Shown here: piece by piece, positions 56,477 through 63,934 of the stretch
Layout: each line of letters starts with the position of its first letter
Numbering within the stretch: the first letter of the stretch is position 1
Virus record (IMG/VR): IMGVR_UViG_3300035704_000007
Location: 1 to 64,000 of that record
DNA: 64,000 nucleotides
Source: a virus
Reading direction: 5' to 3' (one strand)
Notes under the pieces: generated by a model
What the model was told of the DNA's origin: nothing
Seen by the model: only the letters and a program-made list of their open reading frames with translations
The model's database searches: none
Made by a program: the position numbers and the translations under genes

Positions 56477-56737
56477 AATCTTGATCGCCATCTCTTGTAT
56501 ATCAATGCCTATCCGCTGTCCGGCTTTCCTGGACAATTCCTCTGTGAGGAGTTGACGCGGCGTCTTCGGTTTCGCTTTAGCGATCTCCCACTGCTCGGTC
56601 AGCAACTCACCCCACGCCTTCAGCCCCTTGTCCCACCAGTCAGGCGGATCGATCCAGGGACAGTCGCAGGGGATCGTCGCGGTCTCGCCATACTGCTTGA
56701 GCCGGATCGAAGCGATAGACTCCGTGGCTTCAGGCAT
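56456..56737 (-). CDS. Small protein truncated by the TnpB element
   Basis: 93 aa. CDCPWIDPPDWWDKGLKAWG in the middle. The last residues and stop (TAA 56456-56458) come from the element's right-end hairpin, so the natural C-terminus is lost or replaced. Unknown function. Confidence 0.6.
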   Translation of the reverse strand: MPEATESIASIRLKQYGETATIPCDCPWIDPPDWWDKGLKAWGELLTEQWEIAKAKPKTPRQLLTEELSRKAGQRIGIDIQEMAIKIVSDHSP

Positions 56738-56739
56738 CG

Positions 56740-56802
56740 CTACTCCTCAATCTCGCCGCCGGCCGTCTGTTTGAAAATACGAATGCGGTCTACCAGCGCC
56801 AT
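56740..56802 (-). CDS. 20-aa peptide, tentative
   Basis: ATG 56802 with GGAGG six bases upstream; ends two bases before the next start. MALVDRIRIFKQTAGGEIEE. Possibly a leader peptide. Confidence 0.35.
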   Translation of the reverse strand: MALVDRIRIFKQTAGGEIEE

Positions 56803-56804
56803 TG

Positions 56805-57017
56805 TCAGCCTCCGTGCTTCCGGCGCCGCTCCTGCTCCGCCGCCGTGAACTTTAGCCTTGGATCGCGCCGCCTGGCCTTGACGGTCGGCTGCTGCGTGTC
56901 CGAGCCGCAGGATGGGCAAAAAGCTGGGATCGTCATCGCTCCCGGCGGCGCGAGGTTCTTGCCACAAACGGGACAGGTGGGCGCTTCGGTAAAGCTCTTG
57001 TCATCGACCGGCATCAA
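56805..57017 (-). CDS. Small zinc-ribbon protein
   Basis: 70 aa. CPVCGKNLAPPG and CPSCGSDTQQ form a rubredoxin-like zinc ribbon; basic C-terminal helix. ATGA overlap with the upstream gene. Confidence 0.65.
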   Translation of the reverse strand: MMPVDDKSFTEAPTCPVCGKNLAPPGAMTIPAFCPSCGSDTQQPTVKARRRDPRLKFTAAEQERRRKHGG

Positions 57018-57322
57018 CCCTTCCCCACTTTCGCCGCCGCGCGGAGGAAGAGGCGCAGCGCGTCGCGCTTGCGGCGGCCCGGCGCATCATTGTAGAGCCC
57101 GAGCGTCACGTACGGCGCCGGTAGGCCACTCTCCACGAGGCGGCGCAGCGCGATCCACGTCGCGTCGTCCTGCAACCGGGATCGCTCCAAGAACGCCCGT
57201 TTCAGAGCGGTGATGGCGCACTCCGCATGTCCTTTCGCCGGCAACAGGCCGTGGAACCAGGGCGCTCCATCCAGCAGTGCGTAGGCCAGCGCCAGCACAT
57301 CGAGCGTTTGCGCTTCGTTCAT
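57014..57322 (-). CDS. Helical protein, unknown function
   Basis: 102 aa from ATG 57322. LDVLALAYALLDGAPWFHGL and CAITALKRAFLERSRLQDDA: helical, no motif. Overlaps both neighbours by 4 bases. Confidence 0.55.
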   Translation of the reverse strand: MNEAQTLDVLALAYALLDGAPWFHGLLPAKGHAECAITALKRAFLERSRLQDDATWIALRRLVESGLPAPYVTLGLYNDAPGRRKRDALRLFLRAAAKVGKG

Positions 57323-57540
57323 GGTCGTTTCTCCTCCAGTGGCCAGCCCACTGTCTTCCTCGTCTCCTCCACGGACCGGACCTGCGCCGCCATCAGCCAG
57401 CGCAAGAGCGGCTCGCGGAACGCCGTGATGATGAAGCCGCCCTGGCCGTCCTCGTGCGCCAGGGAAAGGCCGTGCATCCGGCAAAGGCTGTCCAGATCCG
57501 AGAGAAAGCAGGCCGCTTGTTCTGGCGTCGGTTGGCTCAA
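57319..57540 (-). CDS. Small helical protein, unknown function
   Basis: 73 aa from TTG 57540 with AAGGGG upstream; no ATG/GTG alternative begins the coding-looking region. PTPEQAACFLSDLDSLCRMH then GGFIITAFREPLLRWLM. Directly downstream of thyX. Confidence 0.5.
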   Translation of the reverse strand: MSQPTPEQAACFLSDLDSLCRMHGLSLAHEDGQGGFIITAFREPLLRWLMAAQVRSVEETRKTVGWPLEEKRP

Positions 57541-57553
57541 GGAAGTTTTCCCC

Positions 57554-58303
57554 TTAATACGGATACCGGCTCGTCGCCGCCTCGGAGCCGTCCGGCAGCG
57601 AGGCGATCGCGTAGTCGCCGAAGACGGCCGGCGCTTCCCGCTGCAGCTCGCGCAGGAGGGCAATCGCCAGAGCGCGGATCTCGCGGTCGGCGTGCTCGCT
57701 GCCCCGCATGTGGATAAACCAGCGCCAGGCCCGGAAGTTGCCGGTCACGACAATCTTCGTCTCGGTGGCGTTCGGCATCACACTCCGCGCCGCCTGCCGG
57801 GCCAGCTTGCGCCGCAGAGTCCGGTCCTCTACGTCCGCGTACCGTGCCGTGAGCTTCTCCAAAAGCTTATCGTACGCCGCCTGACACGTCTGCACTGTCT
57901 CCAGGAACAGCGCGTGCAGCTCCGGGCCCGCCGCGATCGGCTCCGGCTCGATGAAGCTGGCGTCGGTCTCGGGGACATAGCGCTGGCTCTGCTGGGAAAA
58001 ACTCAAATGCCTGTGCCTGACCAATTCGTGGGTTAGCGAGCGGGAGACGCCGGAGATGAAGAAGGTCGCGTTGGCGTGCTCGATCACGCTTAGGTGTCCG
58101 TGGTCGAGCATGTTGGCAATGTATTCGGCGTTGGTCCGCCCCGCCGGATTGGACCAGCTCTGATAGCACGTCCGGCCGGCGAACTCGATCAGGAGCTGGC
58201 TCTGAATCTCCGTGTCGCTGGTCCACTGCGCCGCGACAGCGGGCGGCGCGGCAAACCGGGTGAGCGCCACGAGGGCAACACGCGGGGCGGTGATGATCTC
58301 CAT
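57554..58303 (-). CDS. thyX: Flavin-dependent thymidylate synthase
   Basis: 249 aa. It methylates dUMP to dTMP with FAD and methylenetetrahydrofolate. The ThyX signature [14 protein letters not shown] is intact (residues 96-109), with GRTCYQS near 43 and [20 protein letters not shown] near the end. A usual phage nucleotide-metabolism gene; host ThyA status unknown. Confidence 0.95.
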   Translation of the reverse strand: MEIITAPRVALVALTRFAAPPAVAAQWTSDTEIQSQLLIEFAGRTCYQSWSNPAGRTNAEYIANMLDHGHLSVIEHANATFFISGVSRSLTHELVRHRHLSFSQQSQRYVPETDASFIEPEPIAAGPELHALFLETVQTCQAAYDKLLEKLTARYADVEDRTLRRKLARQAARSVMPNATETKIVVTGNFRAWRWFIHMRGSEHADREIRALAIALLRELQREAPAVFGDYAIASLPDGSEAATSRYPY

Positions 58304-58312
58304 CGTTTCTCC

Positions 58313-58513
58313 TTAACCGAGCGAGCAGCCATTCCGCTCCCGGAGCCAGTAGTCGCCCGGCCGCAGCACCACGCGATCCAGGCTGTCCGCCAGCGTGAAC
58401 ACCGCTTCGATCTCGCGGTCGGCCAGCTTCGAGGCCGCTTCCACGGTCACCGGCAGATCGCCGTGAATGGCACGCAGGCTCTCCAGGCGGCGGCAGAGGT
58501 CGCTGATGGTCAT
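58313..58513 (-). CDS. Small protein, unknown function
   Basis: 66 aa from ATG 58513 (ATGA overlap). [20 protein letters not shown] then [15 protein letters not shown]; alpha/beta, resembling a small DUF seen beside phage metabolism genes. Not assigned. Confidence 0.55.
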   Translation of the reverse strand: MTISDLCRRLESLRAIHGDLPVTVEAASKLADREIEAVFTLADSLDRVVLRPGDYWLRERNGCSLG

Positions 58514-58878
58514 GGAATTGCCGCCCCCTCGCTGGATGGCCAGCGCCCGGTCCAGCGGCTGACCCACGGGTTGTGCCCCGCGCAGTCGTCGGTCAGCCGC
58601 TGCCCGCCGCAGACCGAGCAGCGCTCCACGTCGCAGCCGACCTCGTGCGGCTCGCCCACGGGCACGTTGCAGTCAGGACAGCGCGGCATCACCGGCTGCG
58701 GCTCGGCGGCGTAAAGCAGCAGGGCGCTCATGTTCGCCTCGGTGCAGTGCGAGACCGCCATGAACAGGTGCAGGGCCACCCGGGCCCACTCCTGCCGCTG
58801 GATGGCCAGGGCGGCGTCTAGGAGCGCCTGCTGAGCGTGGGCGTGATACCGCTGCAGCGTATCGAGGGCTTCGCTCAA
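58510..58878 (-). CDS. Helical protein with C-terminal zinc finger
   Basis: 122 aa from TTG 58878, overlapping the upstream TGA. N-terminal Ala-rich helices, then [36 protein letters not shown], a four-Cys/His metal site widespread in small phage proteins. Function unknown. Confidence 0.6.
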   Translation of the reverse strand: MSEALDTLQRYHAHAQQALLDAALAIQRQEWARVALHLFMAVSHCTEANMSALLLYAAEPQPVMPRCPDCNVPVGEPHEVGCDVERCSVCGGQRLTDDCAGHNPWVSRWTGRWPSSEGAAIP

Positions 58879-59087
58879 GGCCCTGACTTCGCTTTCTCGC
58901 CGCGATGAATGACCACCTCGCCCGCCGATTCGCCAGCGCCGCGCGGTGAACGCCATTCAAAGACACCCAACAGCCGCTCGAACGCCGCATCCAGGGTGAG
59001 AAACACCTCCGTCCACCCGTCGGTGCTCGATGTCTCGGTGACAATATAGCCATTGTTCGCTTGCTCGATCTCCAGCCGGCGGTTCAA
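58875..59087 (-). CDS. Small protein, unknown function
   Basis: 70 aa from TTG 59087. [20 protein letters not shown] and [20 protein letters not shown]: compact alpha/beta. Coupled to the next gene. Confidence 0.5.
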   Translation of the reverse strand: MNRRLEIEQANNGYIVTETSSTDGWTEVFLTLDAAFERLLGVFEWRSPRGAGESAGEVVIHRGEKAKSGP

Positions 59088-59100
59088 GGCGCTTTGCCCA

Positions 59101-59325
59101 TCAGCGCCACCCCTCCAACCGGATCTTCTGCCGCGTCGGTTGCCACGTCGCCCCGCCGTCGGTCGAATACTCCGAACACTCCTTCCGCGCTCCCCGCGCC
59201 GGGCCGCCGGCGATGGCCCGCGCCAGTCCCTGATACGCCTGCCACTCCTCGGCGGTGAGCGTGCCCGGTATCTCGGGAGAAGGCGGCGGCTCCGGCTTCG
59301 GACGCCGGCCAAAGAAGAGGCTCAT
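59101..59325 (-). CDS. Small protein, unknown function
   Basis: 74 aa. Pro-rich N-terminus then TAEEWQAYQGLARAIAGGPA. ATGA overlap upstream. No family. Confidence 0.5.
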   Translation of the reverse strand: MSLFFGRRPKPEPPPSPEIPGTLTAEEWQAYQGLARAIAGGPARGARKECSEYSTDGGATWQPTRQKIRLEGWR

Positions 59326-59510
59326 CCCTTGTTCCTCGTTTCCTTCTGCCAGTGCAGGAGCCGGGCCAGCTCAGCCTGTTCCGCGCGCCCGAGGAAGATG
59401 ACGAACTTCTGGCCTTCGCGCGTGAATCGCAGGTGAATGCCTGCTTCGCCTGAGGGGGCGGTGGCCGCATAGAGATCGAGAGTCCAATCTTTCTCTGCAC
59501 CCACCTTCAT
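59322..59510 (-). CDS. Small beta-rich protein, unknown function
   Basis: 62 aa. GIHLRFTREGQKFVIFLGRA then a C-terminal helix. Overlaps both neighbours by 4 bases. Confidence 0.5.
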   Translation of the reverse strand: MKVGAEKDWTLDLYAATAPSGEAGIHLRFTREGQKFVIFLGRAEQAELARLLHWQKETRNKG

Positions 59511-59701
59511 TCTGCAGCCCTCGGCTCATCGTCGGCAACGACGATGAGCCAATCCACCAGGTAGCGGCAGAGCGCCAGCCAGTCGTCCCGCTCGGCCGCC
59601 GTCCAGCTCTCTCCGGGACCGGGGAGCAGTATCATCAGCCCCGCGAAGAAGTGACGCTGCGCCTGGTTCGTGATGACCCGGGTCTTCGCAAAGCGGCTCA
59701 T
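59507..59701 (-). CDS. Small helical protein, unknown function
   Basis: 64 aa. Trp-containing helix DDWLALCRYLVDWLIVVADD. Overlaps both neighbours by 4 bases. No family. Confidence 0.5.
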   Translation of the reverse strand: MSRFAKTRVITNQAQRHFFAGLMILLPGPGESWTAAERDDWLALCRYLVDWLIVVADDEPRAAE

Positions 59702-59919
59702 CCCTCACCCCTGGGCTCGCACCAGCGCTCATCCACCGCCAGCACCGCCTCCCGGTCGCGGGCATCGGTATCGGCTACCCGCGCCCGCGTGCGGATCAGC
59801 CGGCAGAGTTCCTCGGCCTCGGCTTCGGTGATCACCACCGCGCCGACCAGATTCCAGAGGCGGCGCTTCACCTGGGCAAAAAGCTCGGCGTGAATCTGAG
59901 CGTAGAGGTCCCCCGCCAT
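59698..59919 (-). CDS. Small helical protein, unknown function
   Basis: 73 aa. LFAQVKRRLWNLVGAVVITE, AEAEELCRLIRTRARV. First gene after the portal remnant; its start overlaps the remnant's stop by one base (TGATG). Confidence 0.5.
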   Translation of the reverse strand: MAGDLYAQIHAELFAQVKRRLWNLVGAVVITEAEAEELCRLIRTRARVADTDARDREAVLAVDERWCEPRGEG

Positions 59920-60063
59920 CAGCCCTCACCCCTCCCGTTCCCGTTGCGCGTCCCGGCCAGCGGCATTCCCTTGTTGCTCCCCGGTTCTGGTTGCACGGCA
60001 GGATTGTCAGCCACAAACGGCGAACTAAAGAGTGCGGGGCGCAGCGTCACCTGCCCCCGCTTC
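59919..60063 (-). pseudogene. Displaced portal C-terminus
   Basis: The minus-strand frame ends PEPGSNKGMPLAGTRNGNGR, closely echoing the end of the current portal (PEPGQNKAGPLTVPGNGKGG). It has no start and abuts the HNH cassette. It is probably the portal's old 3' end, left downstream when the HNH gene entered with a substitute terminus. The right limit is approximate. Confidence 0.55.
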
Positions 60064-60092
60064 GGCACCGAGAAAGGACCTGGTGTTCCCCG

Positions 60093-60677
60093 ATGCAACT
60101 TGATTCTATCGAAGTCTGGATGCCCGTGCCCGGCTATGAAGGGCTGTACTGTGTCTCCAGCCTGGGGAGGGTCCGCACCAACGCGTCCTCGCCCCGCATA
60201 TCTCCCGACCGCATTCTGCGGAGCCACCCAACCGGCACTGGCGGCTATTTGACTGTTTGGCTCCAGGGAAACGGCGCTCCCAAGAATCGCATGATCCACA
60301 TTCTGGTTGCGGCGGCTTTCATCGGGCCCAAGCCACCGGAAATGAGCGTCAACCACATCGATGGGGTAAAGACGAACAACCGTGCTTCCAATCTTGAATA
60401 TCTGACGCGCGAGGGACAGATGCGACACGCTCAGGACATGGGGCTGACTCGACGCCGGTCCGAACTGCAACCCCCTGCGCGTCGGCCCTATCCCGCGCAG
60501 TCGGTCCGCAAGGGAGCGGCGCACCACAACGCGAAGTTGACTGATGCGCAGATCGAAGAGATCAGGCGCCGCCGCGTCGCTGGCGAAACCGGCGTTGCCC
60601 TGGCCCACGAGTTCGGTATTCATCCTCGCCATCTGCGAGCGATTGTCAATGGAGGACGTTGGGATCATCGGGAGTGA
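60093..60677 (+). CDS. NUMOD4-HNH homing endonuclease
   Basis: 194 aa. NUMOD4 motif VWMPVPGYEGLYCVSSLGRV at the start; HNH core SVNHIDGVKTNNRASNLEYL; C-terminal HTH (LAHEFGIHPRHLRAIVNGGR). The 3' end overlaps the portal stop by 13 bases on the other strand. A typical free-standing cassette; GGACC-N16-AACT overlaps its start, so the leader element is doubtful here. Confidence 0.9.
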   Translation: MQLDSIEVWMPVPGYEGLYCVSSLGRVRTNASSPRISPDRILRSHPTGTGGYLTVWLQGNGAPKNRMIHILVAAAFIGPKPPEMSVNHIDGVKTNNRASNLEYLTREGQMRHAQDMGLTRRRSELQPPARRPYPAQSVRKGAAHHNAKLTDAQIEEIRRRRVAGETGVALAHEFGIHPRHLRAIVNGGRWDHRE

Positions 60678-62191
60678 AGTCCTCCCTTGCCATTTCCCGG
60701 CACAGTGAGCGGACCTGCTTTGTTTTGCCCAGGTTCCGGATTCGTTGTCCCAGGCTCCTCGATCTTCGAGCCGGTAATAGAGATCGGCTGCGTCGGCGTC
60801 CGCGGTTCCGGCACGTCGGCGCGATCCTTGCCGGTCGCATAGAGCGCCGCCTCGTCCTGGCTGATATACCCGGCGGAGTAGTTGAACAACGCCGTCTGCG
60901 CGCGCAGCGATTCTACCTGCGCGTCGCGCAAAAGCTCGGCGGCCCGGGCCTCCCCGAAGCGAAACTCGGTGCGCGCCTGCAGCCCTTGCGCCTGAAGAGC
61001 CAGGGTCAGGAGGTGTTCCAGCATCCCCTCGCAGAGGTGCTGAAGGCTCTTGACCCCTTGTATATATTGCTCGTACTGCCTGTTTGCTTGCGTCTCGTTA
61101 CTTGAGCCTGCTAACCCCATCAGTAAGGGGTTGCTTTTCAGCGCTCTTTGGAGCATCCTTTCGAGTGCTTCAATCAAGCCGCCAATGCCCGACAGGCTGC
61201 TGGCATCGGCTGTCCCGATGGGCCGGTTCAACTTGACTACATCTGTATGCACATAGCTGTCTTCCGGGCTCAGAGCCGCGAAACTTGCGCCAACTTCCCT
61301 TACTACCTCATTCAGCCACTGGTTCATTGACACCGGATCGGCCGCCAGATCCGGCGGCATGCTCTTCACTAACTCCTCCAGCGACACTTCCACGTCGATC
61401 CGCGGGTAGCCCTGCTGCGCCACCACCCTGGCCAGGTCGTGCAGCAGCCGCAAGGTGAACAGCGCCGTGAACAACGCGGGCGTCGCCATCGGCCGGCCAT
61501 ACGGAGACGCCGGCAGCGGGTCCACCGGCACGTAGCGGATGGTCGGCACCATCAGCGAAACGGCGAGCCCGCGCTGAAACTGATACGGCTCCCAGATCGG
61601 CCCTACCTGCGGATCGAGATAGATCCTGAAGTAGGTCCACACGGCGTCAGGAACCGCGATATCCAAGGGCATCCGCCCGGCGTTGTCCAGCACCAGTTCG
61701 GCCATAAAGGCGCCGCGCAGGAAGGCCAAGACGAAGAGGCGATTGATCACCACATCCGCACTGCCGTGGCGCTCTTTCAGCACGTCGAAGAAGGCATCCA
61801 AGGCCGCCTGCGCCCGCGTGTCCGGCACGTCGTCCCCGGTGAGGCTGTATGCCTTGCACTCCCAGCCGGGATTGCCGAGCCGCAGGAGGTTCCAGAGCGC
61901 GAGGCTGATCTCCGGCGACAGATCGGCCAGCAGCTCCATCAGTTGCGGCGTGCCGATCTTGTCGAGGGTCAGCTCGTCCAGATCGAGACCGCGGAAGCGC
62001 CTTTCCGGGTCGAAGGGGGCGAGCAAGGTCAGGCCCTGGAGGTAGGAAATGTTCGGATTGTCGCTGCTGATCCTCAACCTTTTGCCGGCGGCGGCGTGCG
62101 TGGGTGGGCGCAGGCCGGCGGGGCTTTTCGGGCTGGCGGGTGGGGCGGGCTGGATGCCGAGCCAGCTTCTCGCTCTGTCTTTGAGGGTCAA
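60665..62191 (-). CDS. Portal protein
   Basis: 508 aa from TTG 62191 with GGAGGAACGG upstream; the ATG-started frame further upstream is antisense/other-frame to the previous gene. ELLADLSPEISLALWNLLRL, RGAFMAELVLDN, YQFQRGLAVSLMVPTIRYVP and LLMGLAGSSNETQANRQYEQ fit HK97/DUF935-like portals. It forms the dodecameric DNA channel at the capsid vertex. The C-terminal tail appears to have been exchanged by the adjacent HNH insertion. Confidence 0.82.
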   Translation of the reverse strand: MTLKDRARSWLGIQPAPPASPKSPAGLRPPTHAAAGKRLRISSDNPNISYLQGLTLLAPFDPERRFRGLDLDELTLDKIGTPQLMELLADLSPEISLALWNLLRLGNPGWECKAYSLTGDDVPDTRAQAALDAFFDVLKERHGSADVVINRLFVLAFLRGAFMAELVLDNAGRMPLDIAVPDAVWTYFRIYLDPQVGPIWEPYQFQRGLAVSLMVPTIRYVPVDPLPASPYGRPMATPALFTALFTLRLLHDLARVVAQQGYPRIDVEVSLEELVKSMPPDLAADPVSMNQWLNEVVREVGASFAALSPEDSYVHTDVVKLNRPIGTADASSLSGIGGLIEALERMLQRALKSNPLLMGLAGSSNETQANRQYEQYIQGVKSLQHLCEGMLEHLLTLALQAQGLQARTEFRFGEARAAELLRDAQVESLRAQTALFNYSAGYISQDEAALYATGKDRADVPEPRTPTQPISITGSKIEEPGTTNPEPGQNKAGPLTVPGNGKGGLHSR

Positions 62192-62192
62192 C

Positions 62193-62369
62193 TTACCGTT
62201 CCTCCTCCTGGGATCGCAGGAAGGCTTCAATCGCGGGAGCGAGAGGGCGCGGGCCCTCATACTTCTCGGGGTGGCAGCGGGGGCAGGGCCGCGTCCAGCC
62301 GCCGGGCGCGAGCAGCCCGGTCCCGCCGCACCACTCGCACGGGGGCGGGTAGACCTGTTTCAGAGACAT
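62193..62369 (-). CDS. Small zinc-finger protein
   Basis: 58 aa from ATG 62369. CEWCGGTGLLAPGGWTRPCP, RCHPE: a CxxC...CxxC site of DnaJ type. TAA lies one base before the portal TTG start. Confidence 0.6.
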   Translation of the reverse strand: MSLKQVYPPPCEWCGGTGLLAPGGWTRPCPRCHPEKYEGPRPLAPAIEAFLRSQEEER

Positions 62370-62392
62370 TCCATTCTCCTCCTGCCTCTCAC

Positions 62393-62490
62393 GGAAAACC
62401 CTTTCTTGTTCGTCGTCAGTGGGTTCCGCAAGTCCCCAGACCCTGCGCAGGCGGGCTCAATGCCCCCTGCTTTAGCAGCGGGGATAGCTT
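62393..62490 (+). ncRNA. Second ORF-less omega-RNA-like end
   Basis: About 120 bases without a gene. A GGAAA...CGTC leader-like start (62393-62417, spacing 13 or 16) is followed by the hairpin CCCC-CTGC-TTTA-GCAG-C-GGGG (62463-62483) and AGCTTAC. Same loop and stem plan as the TnpB right end. A short remnant or solo guide scaffold on the strand opposite the operon. Confidence 0.4.
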
Positions 62491-62491
62491 A

Positions 62492-62734
62492 CTACTTGCC
62501 TGCTTTCTTCGCGTCTCGCTGCGCCCGCAAGGTGAGCGCGTTCACCGCGTTCGCCAGCTCATGGACCCGCTCTTCCAGCTTCGCCAGGTCGCTCCCCATC
62601 ACCTGCCGCTCAGCCTCGCCGTGGTGGCAGAAAGGGCACACCAGCGCCACCACGGGCGCTGTCTGCCCGCTGTAGTCCATCCGCGCGTGGAAGAGCCCGC
62701 AGGCCAGGCAGCGATAGGAGGGCGGGAGGGTCAC
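62492..62734 (-). CDS. Zinc-finger/coiled-coil protein
   Basis: 80 aa. RCLACGLFHA and VCPFCHHGEAE give a four-ligand zinc site; the C-terminal half is coiled coil (LAKLEERVHELANAVNALTL). Between terminase and portal. Confidence 0.6.
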   Translation of the reverse strand: MTLPPSYRCLACGLFHARMDYSGQTAPVVALVCPFCHHGEAERQVMGSDLAKLEERVHELANAVNALTLRAQRDAKKAGK

Positions 62735-63159
62735 GCTGCTTCCGGCGTCTCGGGCCGTCCCAGCCAGTCATGCTCCTCCCCGTCGCGCGCGTAATGCTTG
62801 TTCCAGATATAATCACTGACCTCTTGCCGCAGATCGTGATAATACTCCCGCGCCCGGGCTCGCGCTTCGTCCCGCTCCCGCACTGCCCGGGCGTAATCCT
62901 CCCGCCAACGATGCTCGGTTCCGTAGCTGCCGTGGAGAGCGTCGGCGAGCAGGTTCGCTCGCTCTGCCTCGGCCCGCTGCGAAGCCCGCGCCTCATCCCG
63001 CTCCTGCCGCGCTTCATCGCGCTCCTGCCGCGCTTCATCGCGCTCCCGCGTCAGCGCGGCGATGACGCCGTGCGCTACCGCGCTCACGCCGGGATCGCGC
63101 GCCGGCCGCGCTCCCGGCGGCGGGTCGGTTTCTGCCGCATAGCCCTGCCTTCCTTTCAC
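62731..63159 (-). CDS. Coiled-coil protein with RQERDEA repeats
   Basis: 142 aa from GTG 63159 (GTGA overlap). A 21-base repeat encodes tandem RERDEARQERDEA units at ~48-70, giving a continuous coiled coil; the C-terminus is mixed (YYHDLRQEVSDYIWNKHYAR). Possible scaffold or packaging accessory. Confidence 0.55.
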   Translation of the reverse strand: MKGRQGYAAETDPPPGARPARDPGVSAVAHGVIAALTRERDEARQERDEARQERDEARASQRAEAERANLLADALHGSYGTEHRWREDYARAVRERDEARARAREYYHDLRQEVSDYIWNKHYARDGEEHDWLGRPETPEAA

Positions 63160-63329
63160 CCGCTCGCCGCGCCCTTCTCGGCCGCCCCGTCCGCCTGCAG
63201 GAGCAGATGCCGCGCCAGCCGCCGCGCCGCCCGGGGCGAGAGGCGCAGGCGCACCTGATCGACGTAACTCTGCCACGTCAGCTCGCCCGGCGCGGCGTCC
63301 AACACCACTTCAATCAACGGCTCCCGCAC
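63156..63329 (-). CDS. Small helical protein, unknown function
   Basis: 57 aa from GTG 63329 (GGGGAGG upstream). LTWQSYVDQVRLRLSPRAAR, RLARHLLLQADGA. Coupled to the downstream coiled-coil gene. Confidence 0.5.
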   Translation of the reverse strand: MREPLIEVVLDAAPGELTWQSYVDQVRLRLSPRAARRLARHLLLQADGAAEKGAASG

Positions 63330-63385
63330 CCGCTCGCCTCCCCGCCCGCCGGCTCTTCGTGACACTCGCCGCAGTAATCCAGCAT
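63314..63385 (-). CDS. 23-aa Cys-containing peptide after terL
   Basis: ATG overlaps the terL stop (TGATG), and the frame ends inside the next gene's start region. CGECHEEPAGG could bind metal. Small but well placed. Confidence 0.35.
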   Translation of the reverse strand: MLDYCGECHEEPAGGEASGCGSR

Positions 63386-63912
63386 CACCAACCTCTCGCT
63401 TTCGCGTGCGCCACGATGCCGGCCAGAGGGTTGACCGGTTGCTCTGACAGCACCAGGAAAGCAGACGAACAGGCGTCAACAATGTCGTCATGGATGCCTG
63501 CTGACGGGAAGCTGCACATCTCGTCCACCAGCTTTTGGTTCCACGCTCCCTGAACAAGCAGCACGTTGCCTGCCTCCATCTGCGAAGCCAGCGGCCCGGC
63601 GCGCGTGATCTTGTCGCCGGTGGAGCGCCGCCCCGAGACGCGGTAGCCGGCGAGCATCGCCACGAGTTGCGCCACCTGGGCGACGCCGGCCGAGCCGGGC
63701 TCCTGTTCGATGACCACCTCCACGGCGCGGCCGTCCACTTGGGCCGTCTGCAGGATGATGTCATTCCTTGGACCAGGCGACCAGCGGCCGTGGACCAGAT
63801 CCTCTATGTAGAACTTCGTGCCATCGCGGGACATCTTGACGCCGGCACTCGCGTCTGCGTCCGGCGTTGCTGTGGCGGCGAGGTCCCAAAACCTTACTCG
63901 TCTGCAGGGCAT
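63385..63912 (-). CDS. terL: Terminase large subunit, C-terminal nuclease part
   Basis: 175 aa visible. RVRFWDLAATATPDADASAG is the start of the terminase RNase-H-like nuclease; VEVVIEQEPGSAGVAQVAQL, KITRAGPLASQMEAGNVLLV and the C-terminal HDDIVDACSSAFLVL complete it. The ATPase half is absent: the same frame has an in-frame TAG 15 bases before the ATG at 63912. The gene is therefore interrupted (intron, intein-less insertion or true split) rather than simply cut by the window edge. Confidence 0.82.
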   Translation of the reverse strand: MPCRRVRFWDLAATATPDADASAGVKMSRDGTKFYIEDLVHGRWSPGPRNDIILQTAQVDGRAVEVVIEQEPGSAGVAQVAQLVAMLAGYRVSGRRSTGDKITRAGPLASQMEAGNVLLVQGAWNQKLVDEMCSFPSAGIHDDIVDACSSAFLVLSEQPVNPLAGIVAHAKARGW

Positions 63913-63934
63913 TCCTGATACCGTCGCCTACCGG

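Noticed and set aside
59919-60668. 249-aa minus-strand ORF
   Set aside because: Mostly antisense to the NUMOD4-HNH gene; only its last part is real, as a displaced portal end.
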